DNA from: Streptomyces europaeiscabiei
GTDB lineage: Bacteria > Actinomycetota > Actinomycetes > Streptomycetales > Streptomycetaceae
NCBI RefSeq assembly: GCF_036346855.1
Contig: NZ_CP107841.1
Span: 5,894,001 to 5,958,000, forward strand
DNA length: 64,000 bases
Direction: 5' to 3'
A model generated the notes under the pieces. That model did no database searches. It had not been told where the DNA came from and saw only the letters and a list, made by a program, of their open reading frames with translations. A program made the translations under genes and the position numbers. Within the stretch, counting starts at the first letter, position 1. Each line of letters opens with the position of its first letter. Of this stretch, positions 55,701 through 61,475 are shown piece after piece.

Positions 55701-56660
55701 ACGAACCCGGACTGCGGTGGTACCCAGGACAACTATCAGGAGCTGGTCGAGGGATACGGTGCCGATCCCGACTCTGACGTGTATCAGGGAACGAAGACCG
55801 TTATGGATGTCGGGTCGGTGTTTGCCGGGGGCTGGGGAATCGGGAAATTCGCCCTGAAGCAGCTCTTCAAGAAGCAGATGCGGAAGCAATCCAAGGACAG
55901 AGAAAGGAGCAAAGCAAAGGAGGACAGCGGCTGCAGCAAGTGCTTCCTCGCCGGTACGGGCGTCCAGATGGCCGACGGCTCCACCAAGGACATCGAGGAC
56001 ATCGAGGTCGGCGACGAGGTCCTCGCTACTGACCCAGAGACCGGTGAGACCGGCGTCCGCAAGGTCACGCACCTCATCATCACTGAGGAAGACAAGCACT
56101 TCAACGAGCTGTCCATCGCTACAGAGGACGGCATCGAGAAGCTGACCGCGACGTACGAGCACCCGTTCTGGTCTCCGTCGGAGCAGGGCTGGATCGAGGC
56201 AGGCGGCCTTACGCCGGGCATGAGCCTGCTCACGGACGAGGGCGACACCGTCGTCGTCACCGCGAACCGCACGTACGAGGACAACGTCCGCACGTACAAC
56301 CTCACCGTCGACGACCTGCACACGTACTATGTGCTGGCGGGTGAGACACCGGTACTCGTTCACAACAGCAACTGCCCCAAGGGGAAACTGTCTGACGGTT
56401 TGCCTCAAGGGATGAACAAGAAGATTGCTGAGGCGTACGATGCGGTCAGGTTGGGGGAAATCAGATCGCATAACACGTACAGTGGTCGGGAGCATTCATG
56501 GTGGGCAGGCGCCAAGGAGTATCGAGTTCCGGGGCGCCCGGAGACTGACCGGATCCTGGTCGTGGAGAAAAATGGCGTCGAGGTCTACGGATGGACATCG
56601 ACTCACTACAGGAAAATTCAGAAGTTCAGCGCGCCACACTTCCCTGATTCCGGCTGGTAA
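49740..56660 (+). CDS. RHS/YD-repeat polymorphic toxin with HINT and barnase-like RNase tip
   Basis: Secreted toxin of 2306 residues. Sec signal at 1-47 (SAVVAGLLSAAPAQA), a long SpvB/RHS-like shell, YD repeats (YDHADRLTTVKDDDANTWSY type), and the RHS core end LGAREYDPSTGRFVSVDPV near 1834. About 2064-2210 is a pretoxin HINT module: Cys in KCFLAGTGVQMADG, TATYEHPFW, and LVHN just before Ser, so self-cleavage would free the tip. The tip (about 2211-2306) aligns with barnase: Glu in AKEYRVPG, both Arg in GRPETDRILVV and His in TSTHYRKIQKF are kept. It should cut RNA in rival cells (inference). GTG 49740 has AGGAG upstream. The tip is AT-richer than the shell. Confidence 0.9.
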   Translation: MLSRNSSLLPKRWAWSRASRHRLAAVVLPLSSAVVAGLLSAAPAQAAAANRDHTALQKAKYGKAERFDARVTKVKDPTEAAARRTLAKARAKVTWPGASAVTVDLPPGTSKKSVKAAGLPIALAQPSGKAAGVSKTAEAPDEAKVRVLDRKTTDQLGIDGVVFTVARADGDTGAASLGASIDYSSFADAYSGNWSSRLRLVQLPACALTTPEKAACRKTIPVASENDGEAETVTAQITTPKATTPGTKTRTAMAAKPAAMVMALSAAAGSDQGTYEATPLAASSTWSAGGSNGDFTWNYPFETPPTPAGPAPNLSIGYSAQSVDGRTSSTSAQPSWIGEGFDLSTSYVERAYGSCEDDGQDKKYDQCWKEDNASLVLNGKSTPLVKEGGKWRPKSDDGERIVHDTGATNGDDGDTGENGDKGEFWTVTSTDGTQYVFGKNRLPGWSSGKAETNSVWTLPVFGDDSGEPGYSAGDSFSGRAKTQAWRWNLDYVVDPHGNVMTYWYDKELNHYAKNGTTGNGTEYVRNGWLKRIDYGQRTDTVFSTTQPAAARVKFTVAERCLPVSGGESCGSLTSANRNAWPDVPFDQICAADKPCTDQPSPSFFTRKRLTDVTTQVYDGSGTGAESDYRAVNVWHLGQTFPDPGDGSDASLWLDSIKRTGKVGGDASLPSVTFSGIQLHNRVDRTGDDVAPFIKWRVRTVTSEMGSKLTVNYSEEDCVAGSDVPSKLDANTRRCYPVKWIPPSNPTPGTDPKPRTDFFHKYVVTQVTESDPTGDAPLKQTDYTYSGGGAWAYDDESPITQAKYRTWGIWRGYQKVTTTTGEPSGTQSKSTSLYYRGMDGDKQSDDTTRKETVTDSKGVVKTDAEQFAGQLREQITYNGVNGPEVSATVNTPWSRTTATDKHSYGTVNAYMVRTETTVSRTALSGGGEVTAAKTTTYDPTSGLPLKAETDAAGEKDCTVTEYATNTSAWILTLPKRVEKVSTGCAATPKRTGDPKTTDVISDVRTSYDDQDWGKSPTKGDVTRVERVTGYDGSTAKLQTVNTTKYDALGRVTDSYDTKSTRVSHIEYTPAAGGPLTKTVETNALDHTTTNEIAPDWGVRTSTTDPNGNRTELAYDSFGQLTDVWLANRDRAAGQTASYKFEYKLQNTAASWVATKSLNNDGTTYQTTYEIYDALLRLRQTQAPAASGAGRIITETKHDTRGLTVETSTDYVDTTAPSGKLATLLTAAPTGTETVFDGAGRVTIEKILTNGKEFSRIKHTHDGDSTLVEPPAGDAAVKEKVDARGRTVERLEYDGNAVSTKFARFTYGYDHADRLTTVKDDDANTWSYGYDFLGRKDSTTDPDAGVSSSEYNDLDQVVSTTDARDKSIGLTYDVLGRPTGRLDGKVPVVNGQPAPEDSKYLARWTYDSIAKGELTSAIRYVGGKGGSVYAQTSAKYSKIYEVLSEQYTISKTEGALAGSNGTWTIANAFNLDGTLQKRTIPAMGGLAQEVLTYGYTEQRMPDTLQGLTGIVQNTDYLPAGEQIRTTLGVSPLADWTEINRSYETGTKRLARQSVVSETHTGTDSDVHYRYDTAGNPIEVEDKATSPSDRQCFTYDGYRRLKTAWTTTADCATAPAKTNVGGPGPYWQSFTYDSAGNRKTATDHLADATTSYTYKTADQPRPHALASTETKKTDGTVTDTTSYTYDPAGNTDIRTLGGKPQDLDFNAEGSLEKVTEADKTTTEYLNDAAGNRLIRRDTTGTTLYLGETELRLDKASAKVEATRYYSHSGQTVAVRTTAGLTWTAADHNGTASVQVDAATQTVTRRQMKPFGEDRGQAAKAWVGERGFVGGTKEPTGLTHLGAREYDPSTGRFVSVDPVIDLTDPQQVNGYSYSSNNPVTFADPDGKYRASEIAVIEAARRIAARAIAAAGAFLVRQSGSSGSGGMSSAGSANYASSGSSSCMPPRICGNVEPADPRSVGSWKDVAGGIGDFFAESADVAEYATEPWCWSGTNPDCGGTQDNYQELVEGYGADPDSDVYQGTKTVMDVGSVFAGGWGIGKFALKQLFKKQMRKQSKDRERSKAKEDSGCSKCFLAGTGVQMADGSTKDIEDIEVGDEVLATDPETGETGVRKVTHLIITEEDKHFNELSIATEDGIEKLTATYEHPFWSPSEQGWIEAGGLTPGMSLLTDEGDTVVVTANRTYEDNVRTYNLTVDDLHTYYVLAGETPVLVHNSNCPKGKLSDGLPQGMNKKIAEAYDAVRLGEIRSHNTYSGREHSWWAGAKEYRVPGRPETDRILVVEKNGVEVYGWTSTHYRKIQKFSAPHFPDSGW

Positions 56661-56674
56661 ATAGCCTGGTTCGA

Positions 56675-56721
56675 GTGATACGCCGTAGCGGCATCTTGCT
56701 GATGCCGCTACGGCGTATCAC
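56675..56721 (+). terminator. Perfect 21-bp hairpin between toxin and immunity genes
   Basis: Bases 56675-56695 (starting GTGATACGCCGTAGCGG) pair without mismatch with 56701-56721; loop TTGCT. It starts 15 bases after the toxin stop. It is among the strongest stems in the window, but has no U-run. It could be a terminator, a processing site or a barrier to antisense transcription. Confidence 0.85.
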
Positions 56722-56758
56722 AAACTGTCGTAATGTAGAGGCGATTGGTCGACCCTTC

Positions 56759-57499
56759 ATGAAGTTTGAGAGTTTCCCGCTGTATCGGCTCATCGATGAT
56801 GAATCTCAGGACCTGATTGTTTTGGCGGAAGATGTCCGCGGGTTCTTTGGTGAGCAAGAGGTACACCCTCCGGAAGTTACCTTCATTCGCGTTCACCAGA
56901 TCGCGAATGCCAGGCGGAAGGTCGAGGATGCGAATCTCGAGGTCGTGAACTCTCAGGGGGTGAAGATTGGCGACTACTGCATCGGTCGGGTTGTCCGAAC
57001 CGGCCGCCATGGCTTGGTGGAGAATTCTCCTTCGAATGCGACTTATCAGTTCCTTGGTGGCGTATGTGAATACTCTGCGGCGGGAGAAGTGTGGCGGCAT
57101 TGGGCGTCAAAGGTCGAGGGCGCGATGGATGAGTGGCTTCAGTGGCCGTCGCGCTACCATGAAACTTGGCTTCATGTTGTCCAGAATTCATGGTTCGCTT
57201 CTGACAAGAAAGCCGCGAGCTACGGACTGGATGAAGTTGTTTATCTCGATGGGGTGAATATCTGCACGAAGTCGAGTTTCTACTGCGCCTTGGGAGAGGC
57301 GGTAAATGGCCCCAGGGGCTATTTTGGGTCGAACCTCGACGCTGTCGCAGATTGCCTATCTCCTGAGGGAACGGCTCCTCTGTCCAGTATTGTGTGGCGT
57401 AACTATCAGGCATCACGTGATCATCTAGGGGATGACTTTATGGAGTCGATCCATTCAGTCATGCGCGAGTTTCATGTGGAGGTCATTGCCCGGCAATGA
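56759..57499 (+). CDS. Immunity protein with C-terminal barstar domain
   Basis: Likely cytosolic inhibitor of the barnase-like tip (246 residues). Residues about 160-246 are barstar-like: VVYLDGVNICTKSSFYCALG, then GYFGSNLDAVADCL, which matches barstar YYGENLDALWDCL including both key Asp (35 and 39) that enter the RNase active site, then IVWRNYQASRDHL. Residues 1-150 (MKFESFPLYRLIDDESQDL start) form a separate domain I do not recognise. ATG 56759 is chosen; a GTG at 56675 lies inside the hairpin arm. No strong ribosome site is seen. GC content is clearly below the neighbouring genes, a sign of transfer. It ends before terminator 57551-57581. Confidence 0.88.
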   Translation: MKFESFPLYRLIDDESQDLIVLAEDVRGFFGEQEVHPPEVTFIRVHQIANARRKVEDANLEVVNSQGVKIGDYCIGRVVRTGRHGLVENSPSNATYQFLGGVCEYSAAGEVWRHWASKVEGAMDEWLQWPSRYHETWLHVVQNSWFASDKKAASYGLDEVVYLDGVNICTKSSFYCALGEAVNGPRGYFGSNLDAVADCLSPEGTAPLSSIVWRNYQASRDHLGDDFMESIHSVMREFHVEVIARQ

Positions 57500-57550
57500 C
57501 AGGCCTCTGGCAGCTTTCTCGCCAGCAGAAGGTGCGGTTGCAAATTTGAT

Positions 57551-57581
57551 GCCCCGTCAGGTGTGTCCTGGCGGGGCTTTT
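57551..57581. terminator. Terminator between immunity gene and int
   Basis: GCCCCGTCAGG (57551-57561) pairs with CCTGGCGGGGC (57567-57577) with one G-T pair, loop TGTGT, followed on the plus strand by TTTT. It separates the convergent immunity and integrase genes. Confidence 0.88.
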
Positions 57582-57589
57582 GCGTGGGG

Positions 57590-57610
57590 TGACGGCAGTA
57601 GTTGACGGCA
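57590..57610. repeat. Direct TGACGGCA repeats at 3' end of int
   Basis: TGACGGCA occurs at 57590-57597 and 57603-57610, 13 bases apart (just over one helix turn), directly after the int stop. Such repeats next to a tyrosine recombinase gene are candidate arm-type sites of attP (inference). Confidence 0.4.
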
Positions 57611-57613
57611 ACG

Positions 57614-58921
57614 TCAGCGGACGAGTGAGGCGCAGGGTGGCAGTTCGTCGCCGTTGGAGCGTGCTGTCTCGGTGGTCTCCCGGCCGACGAGCGCGCCGCC
57701 GAAGGCGTCGATGGCGTCACGCTGGAGGCGGAGTCTGACGTGGGCGTAGACGGTGGCGGTGACGCCGATGTGGGCGTGGCCGAGGAGTTCCTTGATCACG
57801 ACGAGTTCGACGCCCTGTTCCAGGAGCAGCGTGGCCGTCGAGTGCCGGAGGTCATGAAAGCGGATGCGGCGGAGGCCGGCCTTGCGGAGAAGCGTGGTGA
57901 AGGCGCGGGTGAGGTTGGTCGGGTCGATCGATCCGCCCTGCACCGTGGTGAACACATGCCCGCTGTGCTGCCACGCGGTGCCTGCGGCCTCACGCTCGCG
58001 CTTCTGCTGCTCGTGGCGGAGCTTCAGCGACTGGACGCAGCGAGTGGGGAGGGCGATGCGGCGCTCGGAGGCCCGGGTCTTGGTAGGCAATGTGATGAGT
58101 CCGCCCGTGCTGGTGCGCTGCAAAGTTCGGCGGATGGCAGCGGTACCGGTGTCGAGGTTGAGGTCTTCCCAACGGAGGCCGAGAAGTTCGCCCTTGCGGA
58201 GGCCGGTGTGGAGCGCGAGCTCGAACAGGGCATGCAGCCGGTGATCGTACGTGGCGCTGAGGAACTGGCGGGCTTCGTCTGCGGTGAGCGGTTCGAAGCG
58301 TCGGGGGCGGGGCGTGCCGGTGCGGACGTTGCGGGCGACGTTGCGAGGGATCTCCTCTTCTCTGACGGCGTGCTCCAGGGCGGATTTGAGGACGGAGTGG
58401 AGGTAGGCCAGCGTCAGCGGGGAGAGCCGCTTGGAGCAGCAGGCTCCGGTGGCGCAGCAGCGGGGCTGGTCACGGTCGGCGTCGAGGCGACGGGTGCAGC
58501 ACTGGCAGGTGGTGCGGAGCTGGTTGAGCCAAGTGCGGACGTCCTTGGCGGTGAGCTTGCTGAGCTTCTTCTTGCCGAGGCCAGGGATGAGGTAGCGGTT
58601 GACGCAGGCGGTGTAGCGGGTGTGGGTGTTCTCGCGGAGATGGTGGACGGCGACGTTCTCCAGCCAGTACGTCAGGTACGTGGTCAGGCTGCCCTGCGCG
58701 GAGGGGGCGGGGAGGCCGCGGTTGCTGGCGGCGATCTTCTCGGTGAGCTTGGCGAGGGCTTCCTTGCGGGTGGTGCCGTAGACGCGGATGCGCTTGCGGG
58801 TGTTGCCGGGGGCGAGGACGTATCCGGCGGCCTCCCAGCGGCTGTCCTTGCGCTGGTAGACGGTTCCGTCGCCGTTGGCTCGGGCGCGGCGGGAGGCGGG
58901 GGTGTCGCGGGGTGTGGTCAT
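57614..58921 (-). CDS. int: Tyrosine-family site-specific integrase (AICE/pSAM2 type)
   Basis: Integrase of 435 residues that would insert and excise the element. Catalytic residues: Arg in HTGLRKGELLGL, His-X2-Arg in FHDLRHSTATL, His in LLGHAHIGVTATVYAHV and the Tyr nucleophile in the same segment. The N-terminal arm-binding part has DGTVYQRKDSRWEAAGYV. The core-binding domain contains a Cys-rich insertion (CQCCTRR...PRCCATGACC) also known in other Streptomyces AICE integrases, possibly metal binding. Its ATG overlaps the xis stop by one base (TGATG on the minus strand). Confidence 0.95.
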   Translation of the reverse strand: MTTPRDTPASRRARANGDGTVYQRKDSRWEAAGYVLAPGNTRKRIRVYGTTRKEALAKLTEKIAASNRGLPAPSAQGSLTTYLTYWLENVAVHHLRENTHTRYTACVNRYLIPGLGKKKLSKLTAKDVRTWLNQLRTTCQCCTRRLDADRDQPRCCATGACCSKRLSPLTLAYLHSVLKSALEHAVREEEIPRNVARNVRTGTPRPRRFEPLTADEARQFLSATYDHRLHALFELALHTGLRKGELLGLRWEDLNLDTGTAAIRRTLQRTSTGGLITLPTKTRASERRIALPTRCVQSLKLRHEQQKREREAAGTAWQHSGHVFTTVQGGSIDPTNLTRAFTTLLRKAGLRRIRFHDLRHSTATLLLEQGVELVVIKELLGHAHIGVTATVYAHVRLRLQRDAIDAFGGALVGRETTETARSNGDELPPCASLVR

Positions 58922-59145
58922 CAGGCGGCTTCCTGTTCGAGGCGGGTGCGGATGAAGTCGGTCAGCGCGTGGGTGGGGATGCGGCGGGCGCGGCCGAGGG
59001 TGATCGAGACGAGCTGGCCGGAGCGGAGCAGGTCGTAGACGGCGGAGCGACCAAGCTGGAGACGGGCCATCACCTGGGGGACCGTCAGCAACTCCCGTGA
59101 CAGGTCCGGCTCTTGATGAAGCGTCGGAGGCGGGTGCGTAGTCAT
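58921..59145 (-). CDS. xis: Excisionase (helix-turn-helix, MerR-like)
   Basis: Small DNA-binding protein (74 residues) directing excision. The core LLTVPQVMARLQLGRSAVYDL is an excisionase-type winged HTH, followed by SGQLVSITLGRARRIPTHAL. ATG 59145 shares one base with the rep stop, and its own stop shares one base with the int ATG, so rep-xis-int form a tightly coupled unit. Confidence 0.92.
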   Translation of the reverse strand: MTTHPPPTLHQEPDLSRELLTVPQVMARLQLGRSAVYDLLRSGQLVSITLGRARRIPTHALTDFIRTRLEQEAA

Positions 59146-60590
59146 CAGCAGCCGCCCTCTGCCACGAACTGCCGTTCCTGTTCCTTGCGGTGCCACACGT
59201 CGGCGGAGAGGAGCGCGGCGCCGGGGCTGTAACCCGAGCCGAGGTAGTTCCAGTGGTCGACGACGAGGGTGGTCGTCGGGTCGGACTCGGGCAGGCCGGC
59301 GTGGGTGCGGGCCTGTTCGGTGCGCCAGGTGCGGCGGGCGTCGCGCAGCGCGCCGAGGGTGGTGGAGTAGCTGCGGGACTTGGTGGAGAAGTGGCCCCGG
59401 AAGCCGAGCATGTGCGCCCACTTCCAGAGCTTGAGGTGGGCGAACTCCGGCAGCCTGCCCAGTTCCCAGCAGGTGCGGATCATCCGTCGCACATGCCGGG
59501 CGACGGCGAGCCGGGACAGCGGCAGAGCCTGCCCGGTCCCGTCGCACGCGGTGCACGGGAGTGGCGTCCCGTGGGGTAGCACGGTGGCGCCGCGTCCCTG
59601 GCAGGGGCGGCAGAACAGGGCGCGGTCGAGGGTGCCGGAGGCGTCGGCGGACTTGGTGGCGTACTTCGCCACGTAGGCGGCCACGGCCTGGTCGGTGAAT
59701 TCGGCGTCAGTGCCGAAGGAGACGATCTCGCGCACGTCGAACTGTTCGCCCCAGCCGAGTTCGCGTTCCCCGACCGTATCCGAGGCGACCGTGACGCGGA
59801 CCCGCGCGGCGGCGGCGCGGGCGGCCTTGGTGAGTACGGCGACGGTGGCGTACGGCGGCGGGGACGTGGTGTTGCCCTCCGGGCCGTCAAGCCGGATGAC
59901 GGCGTGGAAGTGAACTAGACCGCGCTGCTGGTACTCGGCGACCTTGGCGAAGGAGACCCGCAGGACCGCGTGGGCGGTCTTCTGGGTCATGCCGAGCCCG
60001 GCGGCGATCTCACGGCGCAGGTAGGTGGTGAAGCGGGCCCACAGTGCGGAGGCATGGGCGTTGAACAAGACCGCGCCCTCGTAGTCGTACGTCGCGGGGT
60101 TCAGCGGCGTCCCGATCAGAGCGTCCGTGGGGTCGTGGAACTTGCGGCAGCGGCACGGACGGACATCGCCGCCGGGGGTGGTGAGGCGGTTGTGGACGGG
60201 GCCGAAGGACGGCGGGGTGAGGGTGACGAAGACGCGGGGATGGGTGCGGACGGTGTCGGGCACGGTCTTGCCGCCGGAGAGGCCGGCACGGATGAGGTGG
60301 TAGGTGTCGGCGGCGTAGATGCGGGAGCAGGCCGGGCAGCGGGAGGCGCGGCGGTTACCGCACGCGGTGAACAGGCTGCCCGTCGGTTCGGCGGAGGAGG
60401 TGTAGGAGCGCAGCACTTCGCCGGTCGTGGTGTCGACGGTGGTGCTGTGGCCGGTCAAGCGGACGGGTTCGGCGCAGCCGCCGAGGCGCTCGATCTGCTG
60501 CTGTGCGCGGTCGAAGTCGGGGTGGTTGACGAGGTGGAGCAGGTCCCGCACGGCGGGGCTTGCCACGTGGTGCAGGTCCAGGGTGACCAT
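59145..60590 (-). CDS. RepSA-like rolling-circle replication initiator
   Basis: Initiator for replication of the excised element (481 residues; pSAM2 RepSA is about 460). The metal-binding HUH-type motif is LVHFHAVIRLDG, and the likely nicking Tyr lies in AAYVAKYATKSAD. Two Cys-rich parts are present: CGNRRASRCPACSR and CRPCQGRG/CTACDGTGQ. ATG 60590 (MVTLDLHHVA) has AGAAGGGAC upstream; a start at 60635 adds an unlikely leader. Its 3' end overlaps xis by one base. Confidence 0.9.
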   Translation of the reverse strand: MVTLDLHHVASPAVRDLLHLVNHPDFDRAQQQIERLGGCAEPVRLTGHSTTVDTTTGEVLRSYTSSAEPTGSLFTACGNRRASRCPACSRIYAADTYHLIRAGLSGGKTVPDTVRTHPRVFVTLTPPSFGPVHNRLTTPGGDVRPCRCRKFHDPTDALIGTPLNPATYDYEGAVLFNAHASALWARFTTYLRREIAAGLGMTQKTAHAVLRVSFAKVAEYQQRGLVHFHAVIRLDGPEGNTTSPPPYATVAVLTKAARAAAARVRVTVASDTVGERELGWGEQFDVREIVSFGTDAEFTDQAVAAYVAKYATKSADASGTLDRALFCRPCQGRGATVLPHGTPLPCTACDGTGQALPLSRLAVARHVRRMIRTCWELGRLPEFAHLKLWKWAHMLGFRGHFSTKSRSYSTTLGALRDARRTWRTEQARTHAGLPESDPTTTLVVDHWNYLGSGYSPGAALLSADVWHRKEQERQFVAEGGC

Positions 60591-60621
60591 TCGGGGCGTG
60601 TCCCTTCTGTTCGGGTGGGTG

Positions 60622-60673
60622 GCCCCGAGCAGCAACCAGCCGGATCTGTAGGCGTGTTGGTGCTGCTCGGGGC
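60622..60673. repeat. Inverted repeat upstream of rep
   Basis: GCCCCGAGCAGCA (60622-60634) and TGCTGCTCGGGGC (60661-60673) form perfect 13-bp arms with a 26-base spacer in the 150-base gap between the DUF2637 gene and rep. It could be a terminator, a regulatory hairpin or part of a replication origin. Confidence 0.6.
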
Positions 60674-60740
60674 ATGGCGAACCAGACCCGTTGGCGGGCG
60701 TGGGTTCAGAGAGGGGGATTTGCCTGGGGACGGCCGGGGC

Positions 60741-61439
60741 TCAGAGCTGAGCGAGTGCGGCGGTGGCCACCGGCAGGGCGACGCCCATGCGCGTGCCCAG
60801 GTGGGCGGCGGTGATGGGCGTTCCGTGCTCGGCGCGGTGGGTGTCCGCGATGCGCCGGGCTGAGTCGATCAGGGCGGCTGGCAGGGCCGGGCCGGAGGCG
60901 GGCCGAGTCGCATTGGCGACGGCGACAGGCAGATCGGCGGCCGGAGCCGGGGCGGGCGTCGGGGGATCGGGTACGGGTGCGTCGTCGGGCACCGGTTCAC
61001 AGATGGGGGCGGCGGCCTCCAGGTGCGGGGTGGGGCGGGTGAGGGTGTGGAACCGGGCGAGGAAAGCGGGGCCGACGTGGCCCCAGCCGAGCAGCAGGAG
61101 CGGGGCGACGGTGTCCAGGCAGGCTCGGCCGTAGCGTCCGGTCAGCAGCGGTTCGGCGGTGTTCAGGGCGAGGGTGAGCAGGCCGCACAGGTGCAGCAGC
61201 CGGGTACCGGCCTTCAACTCCGTCTCGGGGACGCCGTGCAGGGCGAGGAAGCGCAGGGCGACCAGGAGCCCGACGACGGACAGGTCCACCATGGGGGCGA
61301 TCAGCGGTGCGATCGAGTGGGGAACGCCGAGCCGCAGGGCGAGTGCCCAGACGTTGCCGAAGGAGAAGACGAAGGCCAGGGCCGCGATGACCGCCATGAC
61401 CACGGTCACGGTGCGCCGGGTGAACCGTTCCTCCGCCAT
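60741..61439 (-). CDS. DUF2637 (SpdB-like) membrane protein
   Basis: Membrane protein of 232 residues with four hydrophobic segments in the first 125 (VTVVMAVIAALAFVFSFGNV start), a Pro/Ala linker (TPAPAPAADLPVAV) and a C-terminal helical part resembling a winged helix (GTPITAAHLGTRMGVALPVA). DUF2637 proteins are plasmid/AICE proteins linked to spread along the mycelium (pock formation) with TraB. ATG 61439 has AAGGAGGTTGAGGAT upstream, nearly a perfect ribosome site. It follows tra by 36 bases on the same strand. Confidence 0.88.
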   Translation of the reverse strand: MAEERFTRRTVTVVMAVIAALAFVFSFGNVWALALRLGVPHSIAPLIAPMVDLSVVGLLVALRFLALHGVPETELKAGTRLLHLCGLLTLALNTAEPLLTGRYGRACLDTVAPLLLLGWGHVGPAFLARFHTLTRPTPHLEAAAPICEPVPDDAPVPDPPTPAPAPAADLPVAVANATRPASGPALPAALIDSARRIADTHRAEHGTPITAAHLGTRMGVALPVATAALAQL

Positions 61440-61475
61440 ATCCTCAACCTCCTTCCTGGAATGGGCTTTTCGGGG

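Noticed and set aside
56376..56660. EndoU- or HNH-type nuclease for the toxin tip
   Set aside because: No HNH or EndoU His/Lys pattern; the order Glu, Arg, Arg, His and the barstar neighbour fit the barnase family much better.
56675..56758. GTG 56675 as start of the immunity gene
   Set aside because: It is the first base of a 21-bp hairpin arm; no ribosome site would be accessible, and similarity to a folded domain begins after ATG 56759.
57614..59038. Plus-strand frame antisense to int
   Set aside because: Gly/Ala/Val-rich shadow; int has complete catalytic residues on the other strand.
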